This document shows, one piece after another, positions 37,352-48,846 of a DNA stretch of 64,000 bases. Under the pieces are notes generated by a model. The model searched no databases. It was not told where the DNA came from and saw only the letters and a program-made list of their open reading frames with translations. The position numbers were made by a program, and so were the translations under genes. Location of the stretch: the NCBI GenBank assembly GCA_963978905.1, contig OZ022261.1:6697992-6761991 (forward strand), in the 5' to 3' direction. How positions within the stretch are numbered: position 1 is the first letter of the stretch; each line of letters begins with the position of its first letter. The DNA is from Trichostrongylus colubriformis (lineage: Eukaryota; Nematoda; Chromadorea; Rhabditida; Trichostrongylidae).

Positions 37352-37794
37352 TTAAAGGAATCGTCCACGGAAAATGAGTTCTTCTGTTACCCATGTATTT
37401 ATGTTGTATTTGCCTAATGTTGGCCTCATGCAAAATTTCACGCGAAAAAATGTGAATCTGGCTGAGATACAGCACCACAAAGTGCGGTCCCAGTGGGCGG
37501 GGCCTCCGTGTAAAAGCCTCGTCCCGTCTTCCGCCACCGTTGAGTACGGAGAGTAGGACTGTTTACGTAACCTTCTGTTCTTACAATGCGTCTCCGACCA
37601 CGGCGGACGCGGTACGAGGCTTTTACACGGAGGCCCCGCCCACTGGGACCGCACTTTGTGGTGCTGTATCTCAGCCAGATTCACATTTTTTCGCGTGAAA
37701 TTTTGCATGAGGCCAACATTAGGCAATTACAACATAAATACATGGGTAACACAAAAACTCATTTTCCGTGGACGATTCCTTTAACTGTAGTTTG
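37352..37794. mobile_element. Palindromic TTAA MITE (family A), complete copy 2
   Basis: Flanked by TTAA at 37352-37355 and 37791-37794, with both ends reading AGGAATCGTCCACGG in opposite directions. Arms of about 190 bases surround a short unpaired centre (about 37540-37600). No transposase. Confidence 0.9.
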
Positions 37795-38330
37795 ACTTAA
37801 CGCCGTGAGAACATGTGCCCGTTGGTCAGAGTACAAAATGTGATTAGTGCACCAGAGAAAATCGAAAAAGAAAGTGACTTATTTGTTTTTCCCCCTCTCC
37901 ACCCCTGTACATATACGGTCAGGTAGCAGAGAATTTAGGAAAGAAATGCAATGTATTTGTAGGAAATAAGAATTATTCACGTTACTAATGTAAAATTGTA
38001 TATGGAGTTCAACAGTTGATGCTGCGTTGGCTGAATTCGAGTGAAAGATGAGTTGAAAATCATCGAAAAATCAAGGTGTTCTTGAAATCCGAGGTGCTTT
38101 TCATGAAACTGGATGTGTCAAACACTCCATTACTGATTCGTAGGCACTCTTGAGCGCGTATTGTGAAGGCGCGGTAGAGCTAAAAACTAAGCCATATTAG
38201 GTACATGACCTTTAAACGAAAGTATTGCACTGTGCGCTTTTTGTCATTGACTACTTGCAGATTAAAAGCCTCCCATTAACAGATAAGTTATGGTAAATGT
38301 ACCATTATTATGATCAGGGGCGGTGCAAGG
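37795..38330. other. Region without a recognisable gene
   Basis: Nothing could be assigned on either strand. Confidence 0.4.
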
Positions 38331-38500
38331 AGTCTTGTTAGTGTAATGGATTAGTATCATACACCCATCATACACCCAGAAAGCATGAAGGTCGTTCGAG
38401 TCCCTTTTGAGACCAGAGGTTCTGCCTATGGCTAAGATCTTTGCGGCAACTTTTACAACACGGAATGCGACAGAAAATAGTTAATAAAAATTAAAAACAT
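38331..38500 (+). pseudogene. tRNA-like head with A-rich tail (tRNA pseudogene or SINE candidate)
   Basis: An A-box-like TTAGTGTAATGGATTAGTAT at 38338-38357 is followed by a B-box-like GTTCGAGTCCC at 38394-38404. GTCTTG at 38332 can pair with the GAGAC at 38409-38413 as an acceptor stem. The 11 bases TCATACACCCA are present twice in tandem (38357-38367, 38368-38378); without one copy the unit 38332-38415 would be 73 bases, the length of a tRNA. The T-stem is not paired, so a working tRNA is unlikely. A-rich sequence (about 38480-38500) follows at a distance typical of a SINE body and tail. Confidence 0.5.
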
Positions 38501-39192
38501 CAGAGCACAAACTCGCCTGGGCCAGTATTTCTTCCAAGCATGCAGTGTCGGAGAAAAGGGGCTTGTTTGACAAGGGAAGGGTCGGATTCTACGGATGTGC
38601 AGCGCGGCGTAACTTGCGTGTTACCTCCGCCCATCTTCCGATGAAAAACACTCAGTGACCACTACAATGGTCTATGCCAAATAACGAAGACAAAGCGCGC
38701 AAGAAACGGTAATGGACATGAACAAATGGAAAAAGCTGAGCACAAAACAACACGAACTTAGACACCGCTTGTTTTCGAGAAGAACATCGGCTTCTTTCAA
38801 AGCAACAGGCACTCGTTTAGCGGGGGAAAGATCCTTTTACTAGACCCTATCGAGGATGGGACAGCATCTGTTGGCTTCACAGTTTTCTAAAAACTCGCAA
38901 AAGAAGCACTTTTTGCCGCTTTGTTTGAGCAGATAAAAACATTTTCATTGACTGCAGAGGTCAATCATCAGTCGTGAAAAAGTGGTGGTGGGTAGGGGGA
39001 TCGAAGTGCTACAAAGGCTACGCTAGGCAAAGTCACTTCGATCGGCTTCTCAAAAGATTTCACTTTTTTCATCATTGCTACGCTGCTCATGATCTTTGTT
39101 CCTTTCCTCTGTAATTGTGCCCCTGAAACATTTTTAAAAGCGCTTTCCGGTTCGAACGACACCCAGTCAGAGTCATCCAGTCATCCGACTAT
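38501..39192 (-). other. Region with one possible small exon
   Basis: On the minus strand an acceptor (aaaaatgtttcag) near 39124 precedes an open frame of about 52 codons ending at 38968 (with VKSFEKPIEVTLPSVAFVAL). No partner exon was found and the family is unknown. The rest has no signal. Confidence 0.25.
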
Positions 39193-39919
39193 CTACGGGG
39201 GGTGCCAAAAGAAGTAATTTTGCTCACGGCTCACATCCGCCAAGTATACAAAACTAGGGAAACGAGAAAGACAAAAGTATTGGGGCAAAATTTCCCGAAA
39301 TGTTCCTTCAGGAACAGGAGCAAGTTGAGACTTACTACTTCCACCTTCATCAAAATACGGAGCCTTCAGTCGGCGGAGTCGGGCCTTAGAGCACCTACGG
39401 TATCAAGGTCCGCTCAAAACAGTGGAGCCAGGTTCCGTGGTAGGCCTTTTGTGGGAAGCTCCCTGAGGATTGGCCCTCCGGTTCGTGGGAGTCATAGAGC
39501 CCCGCTCGGACAGGACAAGGTTGCTATGATCCGAAGTATCCTTTTTCATGCCTCAAACTTGCCTTGTTTCACTGGTGATGGCACGTTCTGGTTCTTGGGA
39601 ACGAAGGGCGTTGGAAACCCGGAGAAAACGGGTGATCTATGAACATCACCCTATATGAATCCCTTCAGATACCCAGTGAATGGACCTTAGCAAGGTTGTG
39701 AACGAGAGTGACGAAATCTCGGATTTTGCCGTGCTGAGGTGGCACATCATGTTCACTCGGAATAAGCTCCCGATACCTTTCGTGCAGGCTCTCACGGAGT
39801 TTAGTGATAGTATGAGGTGTGCTCTTGAACTCGGGGATGGAAACACCTCTCAGAATCTGGAGTTTAACTAAAGTAGGGTTTGAAGTGGAGGGAAAAAATT
39901 GCTTTTTCTGGCACCCCCT
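39193..39919. mobile_element. Non-autonomous mariner-type element
   Basis: The left end CTACGGGGGGTGCCAAAAG (39189 onward) is mirrored by CTGGCACCCCCTGTAG at the right (to about 39924), and the match continues inward as AGTAATTTT / AAAATTGCT. Ends of the type TACAGGGGGTGCCAAAA are usual for mariner elements with TA targets. The 0.7-kb interior shows no transposase in any frame; open frames at 39202-39642 and 39680-39871 (+) are unrecognised. Confidence 0.6.
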
Positions 39920-40255
39920 GTAGGATCACTGAAGACAAAGATCCTCCCCTCTGACGGTGAACTTTCACGACGCCTCCTGAACCTTTCACCCTTCATCAAA
40001 AGAACATGAGAAGAGCCCTTCATCAAGTGGTGCAATTGCAACTTAGAGGTTGCTATTGTTCACATCTCGCTGTGATTTTTCACAGAGACGACGCCTGAAG
40101 GGTTGGGCAATCCGGTACAGAAACCTATTTGCCATTGAAGACTCGCCTCACAGATCCCCTGGAAAAGTAATATTGCAGTGTTCATTGCCGGCCCATGCAC
40201 TTACGAAGCACTCTTTCCTTCCACAATTGACGCAAAACTCGACTCGACTCCCCTC
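39920..40255. other. Spacer without recognised content
   Basis: No gene or repeat could be supported. One good minus-strand donor sequence (gtaagtgc) lies near 40213 but without a convincing exon. Confidence 0.35.
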
Positions 40256-40804
40256 TCAAGGAATTTCGACCCACGCTGTACCTTGGTGAAAAGTGGTTCT
40301 GATATGAGCAGTCTCGAAGCTCCACCCACAGTACGAGTATTGCGCATTTAGTGACTGCCCTCTTGTGCCATTACCTCTTGTGCAATTGAATGCGTGATAG
40401 AGCAAATTGAAGGACGAAGCTCGACGTCGATTGATCCTTTTAAAATACGTCATGCATGGAGATTCTACTGGTCGTTCGATATGGTGCAACAATGACCATA
40501 TCCAGATGGTCACTGTAGCACCATACCGAACGACCCTCCGGATGAATAACGGGGGCTGGTCAGGACACTCAATTTGGGTCACCGCGCTATGCGGAGGCAA
40601 TGGTTTTTTGAATAAAACCTTTTCCTGTAGGTGGCGTACGATACCGGTAGTAAATGTCATAGGGGGTTCAATGATGGGCAATCTTTGAATGAAAAAATGG
40701 CATTTTGAATAGACTTTGCTAGCGGTGTACCATCGGTTGAAAGCTCGCGCACAGCCCTGTTTGATAGCTGTTGATTTTTGCAGCAGAACCAATAACAGAA
40801 GCAT
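40256..40804 (-). other. Unassigned 182-codon open frame
   Basis: The frame has scattered Cys, Arg, His and aromatic residues and starts with a hydrophobic, Leu-rich ATG segment. It has no splice-site support, no motif that I know and no repeat partner in the window. With about 6000 stop-to-stop intervals in six frames of a 64-kb window, roughly one random frame of this size is expected. It may be a fragment of a mobile-element gene. Confidence 0.2.
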
Positions 40805-40964
40805 CAGGAATCAAAGTCGCTTCAAGATTTCAGGTGTTGGCTCAAGAGGTTACACGTGAGAGTGCTGATGAGCTATGGGGAACCAATAGGTTTGAGCTAA
40901 CCATTAAGAAGCTGTCATTGGGGAATGATGGAAGAAGCTCAATAGTTCAATGGGTGCACACATA

Positions 40965-41471
40965 CAGTAGCGCTCAAAAGTCTTCGGCGAAATGGTCTTT
41001 TACTTAGAGTTTTTCACTTGTAACTTTTTTGCAACTGCACCGATCTAAGAGAAATTTTAGTATGTTGTACTTGGATACACTGCATACTTAATATACTATT
41101 TTGGCGCTCAACGGTATAGGTTACGCGGTTATATGAAATTTTTTGTTTTTGGAGTGCCATCGCTATGCCGTCCCGCTGTGCCGCTGTCATCAAAAGTCGT
41201 GGTCTTTCTACAATATATTAATGTTCTCTGAGGCTTGCTCGTTTTGTTTTTGTAAAGAAAGCCGTTCCCCTTGACCAAGCCTTTTACTTTTTTTGGGTGG
41301 TCTTGTAGTAAATTCTTGTAAAAAAACATGAAAAGCGTCAAGCGGCACTCAAGTAGAAGGAAATGTTGGCAATAGGTTCAGGCACCACATATTAAAATTT
41401 TGTCAAATTTGGTCAAGTAGAAAAAAAGTTATGACAAAAGAGTTTTGGCCGAAGACTTTTGAGCGCTACTG
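40965..41471. mobile_element. Tc1/mariner-type MITE with perfect 24-bp inverted ends
   Basis: The left end starts CAGTAGCGCTCAAAAGTCTT and the right end is its exact inverse over 24 bases (to CGGC). TA flanks both sides (40963-40964, 41472-41473), the expected target duplication. No coding capacity. It shares CAGTAGCG-TCAAAA with the element in FATP intron 8. Confidence 0.9.
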
Positions 41472-41473
41472 TA

Positions 41474-44400
41474 TGCCCTGACATATAGCGCGAGTTCGAG
41501 CACCGTCAAAGACCAAAGCTTTTGCACATAACTCAGCATTCTTGTAACAACTTTCGCATCACAGGCTGAGGCGAAAATCATCAGCTAACAAAGACCACAA
41601 CATTACATCATTATGTGGCCGTATCGCATCAAAATAAATTGACTTATTTTATCTTATTCTAGTACTTATTATGGAGCTTGTAAATTTTTGATAAGGTGGT
41701 GAGTGTTCTTCTTCATCAGACTTATTTCCGTGCAGACGGAGACATGCAAGCTGTGATTAGGTGATATGATGACCAAGTTGTATAAAATCATGGTAGTATG
41801 TACTGGAGATGAAAAATAAGCAGAAAGAAAAAAGCTGCAATATATCCAAGGGTCGGACTCAGAAGCGCATCCCGCCAACAGTCACGACATTGTACGGCGG
41901 TAATTCAAATGGTTGCGATCTTTTTTATTTTCTGAATTCTAGGTTGACAGTGCAGTTTTTCCAATCTAGTTGCGATAGTAAGGTGCGGATAATGACGTAA
42001 TGGCGTATTGATTGCTGACCACGATAGGAACAGGGGATTTTCATGAGCGATGTGAAAAATAGGCGCAGAATATAAGAACTGGAGACTCGATTGGAAACTC
42101 GCACCGTTTACTTGGAGATTCAGAGCTTGAAGACCCCTGGCAGAGTTAGGAAAATTCCCAGTCATAAATTTATAATCACTTCTCAAGCGATCCTGATCGA
42201 ATGAGAGAGGCGCAAGAAATTGATGGAAAGAATAATTGAATGCTTGAAAAATAGAGTAGTGTGGCATGGGTATGTACTGGCTGAGTGCCCAGAAGTGTGA
42301 TCAGTGGGGCGCGTGGGGGTGCGGTGGCGGACCGGTCTCGCAACTGCAAACAACCCTCCTTCAGCACCTCACCGTTTTACTCTCTCGCTCACACTCTTGC
42401 TCAAATCTCAAATTCAGTCCAACAAAACGCGAAAAACGAGACAGACCAAGTGATATAGTGCATTAGTCAAGCAGGAAGATATTTGAAGGCATCGTCTACC
42501 ATGAGAAAATAATTTTGTTTTAATGTTCTCGTTTTGTCATGCTGCATTAGGGCTCTATTCGACGGAAGGTGTCTGGGCTACTCTTGCGATAAACATGTAC
42601 TTGACACTGGGCTGCAATCCTGAACCTTCACAGACCCCACCCACCTCTGCAAACCCCCCCTTTCACAACGACAACACAAAGATAAATCCTTTCTGATTAC
42701 TTGCTGACAATAACTAACATCATAACATAATGCCCGTAGCATAACAAGATTATCCTCACAACATCTCCAAAAAATTTACCAGATAATTCAGTCAACAAGT
42801 TTTGGGGGCCTTCTGAATCGCTCACCCACACAGATCGATGATAAATAGAATTCCAATAAGATCCCAGAAGTATGATTTCGGGGGATAATCATTGATCGTA
42901 GAACATAAATATCAAGCGAATAAGGTCGTGATTTCAGTGATGAAAGTGTAGTGTTGATAGCGAATGTGTGAAAGAAAATGTGTACACCAGGCTGCCGAGA
43001 ATGTATGCCTTGCGTGTCTGTGTGTGTGTGTTATAGAAACACGTCTTGTTAGCTGATTACGGTCAAATGAAACCGGAATCGCGCAGGCTCAACTCAACGT
43101 TGCAATTCTCTTGGCGGCTGCGTCCGACAAGGTCGACAATCACTAGCATTGTGAACGTAATTATAAACACAATGACCGTTAGTATGGTGACGTGAAATGA
43201 AGGAAACATCAGCCACTTTCAAATGACAATTCCGGTTTGCAGTCAAGAAGCTTCTCGTCAGCCTATTGCCGAGTCGTTCCCGTCGAAATTGATTCGATTG
43301 ATTGATTGGCAAGATATTTGTGAATTTGTAGTGAAGTTGGATTGTTGAAAGTTCAAATGTGAAAGGAAAATAATGGCATAGCCTTGTATAATCTGATGTT
43401 GTGATGCGCCATGCATTCTGCTTCCACTAGGAGCTGCAGTGGCGTTTGGATGCGAAGGCGGAGGTTCGAAAGCAATCCGCTCTCAACGCAGTTAGCTGCA
43501 AACCAGCCTGCTTATCGCAAAGTTCGAAAATTTTTTGCCCCTCTGCACCTTATCATTTTATAAATTTATAGATAAGTTCATCTGCGGTAATTATAATAAG
43601 TGTTGTTACACTGCAGAAAACATCTGTCCTTCCTTGTTGTGATGAAGGCTGGAAGTTTCGGGTGATTTGCGGGTGCAGACACCCTGTGACTTTAAATTTG
43701 AGCGAAATTGATCGAGATATGGTGTCGATTGTAGAGATATTTCAAGTATAGGGGACTGCATATAGGTATGCTGAATTCAGGTTGGACATGAGAAACTTGA
43801 AAGAATACAGTCTGTGAAAGATGAGCTGACATAATAGAGGAGATTCTCTTGAAAGAACATAAATGTACAATAGAAACTAATCATAATCGCTCATTCACAA
43901 ATTTAACTTGAGCGTTCCAGGTACTATATTGAAGACAATGGAGGAGAAGAAGAGCTCCATCGTAGAGTCCTCGCATTTCACCATGCGATCGTATGAGGAG
44001 ACGTGAAAGGGTATGTGCTTCATTTCTTCGAATCAGAAGGGATGACCCCTTTCCAGGATGGACAGTAATCAGTGATAAAGACTATAATCTACGCGGGAAA
44101 ACAACAAGGGTTTCCACATGGAAAGGTGAAAACATCCTCTTCGAAAAGCTGCAAAACTTAGATTTCTATAGACAGTGGTAGGAGTAACGTGAGTGATGAA
44201 AATTCCTAACGTGAGTAATCCAAATGAAAGCTACGCGTCTACGAAGTCATATAAAGGAAGATTTCCGGTGAAAAGGAGCGGCCCAGGGCTTTGTAAGAGC
44301 CGTCTTTTCAACCACTTCTAACATGATCCGCCCCTTACATTAACGTGGTCTCCTCCTTTCGGAATAAACTGTTGGGAAGAATTCCGATTCTTTCAGACTT

Positions 44401-46053
44401 TGACCGTTTCATTCCGTTTCTTCTTCACTTTCGAACTTCTTCGACATTTAGACCCAACAATATTTTCATATTCGAGACTCCGAACCACTCTGATCACCAC
44501 CTTTAAGGAAGACTATATGGCGCAGTTCTGCAGCCACCTTGCTACAGTGTCCATTGAACTTACCTGTAACCCTGTAAAAAGTGAACTTCATTCAAGCGGA
44601 CATCATCGATGCGACCCGCAGAAATTGCTGGAATTAGGCACTTAAGCTCTCGTGTGCCCATTTACTCCGCTCAGTCATAGAATTAGATGCTGATGGGCAA
44701 TAAAGAAAAACGTTAACAATAGATTGTAATTCAAGCTTTGCTGACCTTGAGCTTCGTGCGGGATTACAGCCTAATGCTAACATCCATTACCCAGCCTTCA
44801 GGTGAAATAGGCATCATCACCATGCTTATATAGCTTCTTATTCGTAACACTCAGTGCTTAATGAATTTGGAAGCGGAATGATACGCTTGCGCCGTTTTTT
44901 CTACTCTCGTCTACGTCTATGCCCTCTCGAAGTCTCGCTCGCACCACAGAAAACTCGCGTCACGGCGCCCAGCGTGCGACGCGATGTGTGCGAGCTATCG
45001 GTGCCGTGTTCATACTTTGCGGTGCCGGCTGTAGCGCATGACTGCGTGTCTCAACTTCTTCGCCTGCGCCATCCTATATCGTTGCCTGCGTTGTCTCTGC
45101 ACCTCCCCCGTGCCACTGTGCCTCGCTGTCTGTGAGGGAACCCACGCCTTGTCGGCGCAGAATATGAACGCGACCGTCTTAATTGGGTGCTAGAGTAATG
45201 ACGTTGTCTTACACTTTACTTTCAGGACCCAACTGATACGCGGCTCTATCGCGCACCCATCACTCGTCACGCGTCCGAGAATTTTCTGTCTCAATGACCC
45301 ACACCCGGAAGTCCCCATTTTAGCTTGGGCTTAGCCTGTGTTAACCGTTGTAATTCAACTTCTGCACCCTCGTCGACTGCGGGAGAGATGCAGGTCGTGG
45401 AGGCATCGACGTGCGTCCCGTATGCGACTCGTATTTGCATTATTCGAGGCCTTCGAAGCCACATTTGCCTATTATTTAGGGACGAAGGTTTCTTCCCTTG
45501 TATCAAAGTAGATCATTCTCGATGGACAGAAAATTTGCTTGGCTAGGTTTTTTTGTCCGATGGAAAGGAGCCACACAGACAGCTACGTAATAATAGAATT
45601 GATCGAGACATCAAACTTCTCAAATAAGAGATGAATACATTGTTTGGCTGGAAGGAGAGGGTGCATATTCAGATGTGACTGGTCCGTGGTTATTAAGAAA
45701 CCTTCAAATTATTTCACAAAGACGGTAGAGGGATAGTCTTCCAACTAAGTCAGATAGGAAGGAGGCGTGCAAGGTTGTTTCGAGTAATCCTACTTCCACC
45801 AGTGAGGAATAACTTGAAGAAACCAACCAGATTCATTTTAGGAAGAGCTGTTGTATGGTATAGTTACATTTCACTATTATATTTTGTTCGCGCAACAGTG
45901 TAAAGAAATGTTGTAAAATATTAGCAATCAATAGAACTTTTTTGAAAAGTACTCTAAAACGAAATATGGTGTGATACTGTGTGGCAAAATGACAGTTGTC
46001 CTCGGGGCACGGACAGCCGTAATTATTGCATGAGAAAGAATGCGGAAAATCTG
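41474..46053. other. Region without a recognisable gene
   Basis: Open frames near 41905-42267 (-), 43094-43312 (-), 44400-44645 (+) and 44854-45135 (+) were read in full; none shows a domain or a splice-consistent partner. A possible acceptor at 43920 (gcgttccag) opens a short frame YYIEDNGGEEELHRRVLAFH that ends in TGA after 24 codons. GC-rich patches near 44935-45300 resemble other repeat-derived patches (17600, 21300). Confidence 0.4.
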
Positions 46054-46119
46054 TGGAGGTGCGTTTGTTGCCAGCACTAAGTCGATGTTTGCTGACAAAC
46101 GCAGCAAAACGCACCTCCA
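46054..46119 (+). other. Short hairpin
   Basis: TGGAGGTGCGTTT at 46054 is mirrored by AACGCACCTCCA ending at 46119; the pairing continues with G-U pairs to about 18 pairs and a loop near 30 bases. An alternative 8-bp inner stem (gcgtttgt / acaaacgc) competes with it. Confidence 0.5.
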
Positions 46120-46863
46120 ACTCAAGTGCTCCCACCACGAAACACCGTACCCTCATGGGAGAGCACTGAGAATAGTGCAACTCAACGAGGAGTGCATGAA
46201 GTTTTCCCCGGTGTTTAACACAGTACAAGGTTACTCTGTGTGTCTGGTACTCATCTTGAACTAACAATAAGCTACCCGTAACCATTTCATTGAAACATAC
46301 GGCGAAAGGTGCAGCTCATGGCGAAGTGTATGGTGCAGTTTGAACGATAAAACGGAATAAGCGAGTGAACAAGACAACTTCAATGAGGAAGCTTGCCAGC
46401 CTGTCCAATTACACAGCACAATCTTTTTTGGAAATATTCTTTGTCTGGACATTACATATTTTACGAGACGGTAAGCAAAGTAAAAATCCCACCTTCATAT
46501 GTGTATTAGAAAACGGAAATTTCCTCAGATCCGATCAAATTCTTGGATCAATATAAAAAATTCAGAAAATCTCGCGATAGTGACATTGTACGGTTCAAAG
46601 TCTCGTCACAGAGTCCTTTGGTGACATGAACACGAATGACGAACAAATTATTAGTGAACCGAAATACTAACATAAAGAATGAAGAAACAGGAAGACCATT
46701 TTTCACACCATGTGACGAAAATGCCCGATTTCGTCGACTTTTAAATGAACTAAAAAATGTCAAAATGGCAGTGCACCCATTTGCCCCGAACCCCGATTTC
46801 CGAAAGCACTTGAGCTGAAACGGAAGTTTTTTTGTTTGCATCTAAACCATTACCTCTTCAGAC

Positions 46864-46983
46864 TTGTTCAACTGTTTGATCTATGTCGGCAAAAGTTGGA
46901 TCTATCGTACTATTGAAGTACCAGTCAGGAAATCCAAGAGCGAAAGGCCTCATATGAAAAAAGCGATTGTGACGAAGACTGAG
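46864..46983 (+). other. Isolated exon candidate
   Basis: An acceptor (attacctcttcag) at 46860 and a strong donor (ctgag|gtaaga) at 46983 enclose about 40 open codons, including IYVGKSWIYRTIEVPVRKSK. The peptide looks protein-like and basic at its end. No in-phase neighbour exon or family was found. Confidence 0.3.
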
Positions 46984-47228
46984 GTAAGAATTTCTCTGGC
47001 AACTCACTACACTATGGAGTGCCGGACGTTTTTATGTTCGGAACGTTCCATATGTCAATAATGAAATGCTCCCAGAAATTTCTAACGTTTTGTATTGTTG
47101 AAAACTTCTTTTTGAGAGGATAATAGTGACATCCACCTGATATGAGTGAAAAAACTACTCACAGGTTCAACATCGCTTTAAATATTTTATACGAAATGAG
47201 GCCCTCGGGACTCGGAAATGCGTTGCGG

Positions 47229-47270
47229 AATGGGCGGCGTTTCTCGAATGGGCGGGACTTGAGTCCGTCG
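47229..47270 (+). repeat. Short dispersed repeat, copy 1 of 2
   Basis: Forty-two bases (AATGGGCGGCGTTT...GAGTCCGTCG) match 50069-50110 at 34 of 42 positions. The wider flanks on the minus strand give weakly similar peptides, so a longer diverged repeat may be present. Confidence 0.6.
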
Positions 47271-47464
47271 TCCTCTCTACACTTCATTTCCCTCAGGCCT
47301 TCAAAAATTTCTTCTTTATGTGATAAAGTTGTAACACCAGTCTATCTCTTATTGGTGACTCCACCATTGTATCGCTGTTAGGCTTATTGTATATAAAATC
47401 CTTCCTTGTCGATGGACCGCCTTTAACCTACTCTGGCTGAAGAAACGATTGTCCCTCTATAGAC

Positions 47465-47908
47465 TTAAAGGAATCGTTCACGGAAAATGAGTTTTTGTGT
47501 TACCCATATATTTATGTTGTATTTGCCTAACGTGGGCCTCATGCAAAATTTCACGCGAAAAAAAGTGAATCTGGCTGAGATACAGCACCACAAAGCGCGT
47601 CCAGGCGGGCGGGGCCTCCGAGCCAAAGACTCGTCCCGTTGTCCGCCGTGGTCGGAGACCCATTTTAAGAACAGAAGGTAAAGTAAACAGTCCTACTCTC
47701 TGTTCCCAACGGCGGCGGACCACTGGACGAGGCTTTTACTCGGAGGCCCCGTCCACCTGGGCGCGCTTTGTGGTGCTGTATCTCAGCCAGATTCACTTTT
47801 TTTCGCGTGAAATTTTGCATGAGGCCCACGTTAGGCACCACGTTAGACAAATACAACATAAATATATGGATAACACAAAAACTCATTTTTCGTGGACGAT
47901 TCCTTTAA
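47465..47908. mobile_element. Palindromic TTAA MITE (family A), complete copy 3
   Basis: Flanked by TTAA at 47465-47468 and 47905-47908. The left end reads AGGAATCGTTCACGG, one base off the other copies. The right arm has an extra 12 bases (a second CACGTTAG-type segment near 47838) compared with the other copies. Confidence 0.9.
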
Positions 47909-48378
47909 GGGTATCGACCATGGTGATGCAGTCACCTGTGTGCCTTCTTTCCAAATTATTTTGTAGAAAAATAATTGTCGTTGGATGGCTCATTTTCTCG
48001 GAGGAAGTGATCGCTTTCTGAGAGGGTGGCTTGTTTTGGTTTTGGACACAATGTCATAAATATGCAGGAAATGAAGGGAAAAGTGGCAAAATGCCTCTCA
48101 TTTTCAGCTATTTTTCCCCAAAGCAACTCTGCGATGACTCTGCAATGAGGTATTGTTATAACCACCGCTGAGAATATAAATGCATTCAGGATCTTTTCTG
48201 AAGTTTTTTTTTTCAACATGGAGGAAAATTTCTTGTAGTGCTCATCAACTGTTCTCATAAGTAAGTGCTATTGCATTGACGTGAGGCACACAAGTTTCTG
48301 TGGCGAAACTTTCGTAGAAGCTAAAATGTAAGATAAATGGTCAGCCCTCTTGCGATTAACACGCAGGGAAACCCGCAT

Positions 48379-48846
48379 CAAAGGAACCGGAAGGGGTCCG
48401 AAACAAGAGAAGGATGCAAAGAAATGAGCATTTTTGTAACGAACACTCAAGGTTAGAAGCGATAATCGGTAAAAAAAAACCCGGGCTTAAAAGCGCGATG
48501 CTGCGGTGTGTATTCGCATCACATTCGCATCATCATACTGACTTTCCGAGTTGTCCGCTGTAGGAGACGGGCCGTAGGCCAACGTTAGTTGTAGCACCTG
48601 ACTCGCAGCGCAGTGGAGTGGCCATTCCCAACTGCATTAGCATTCATGTAAATTCATCTTGAAACAATATAAGAAAGAACGAAGGGAAAAGTGAAAGGAA
48701 AAAGCAAATTTATAATAGAAACGCCTTCTTTTGGCACCATGCCAAGGCGTCAAATTGGCGAGTTTGTGCAATGGCGGCCACTTAAACTCGTCCACACCAC
48801 GTCTGTTCTACCGTAAGCCAAAATTACCCCCTTCCGGTGTCTTTGA
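48379..48846 (-). repeat. Dispersed repeat family B, copy 2 (inverted relative to copy 1)
   Basis: The reverse complement aligns with 36-498 from AAAGACACC to GGTTCCTTT with scattered substitutions. Outside these points similarity stops abruptly on both sides, which fixes the element ends. It lies about 470 bases from family A copy 3, whereas family B copy 1 directly abuts a family A end. Confidence 0.7.

Noticed and set aside
44521..44600. Tiny minus-strand exon (ttttttacag-GGTTACAG-gtaagtt) considered as a microexon or a spliced-leader RNA gene
   Set aside because: The 8-base segment joins no neighbouring exon in phase, and the known nematode SL1 sequence is not present.
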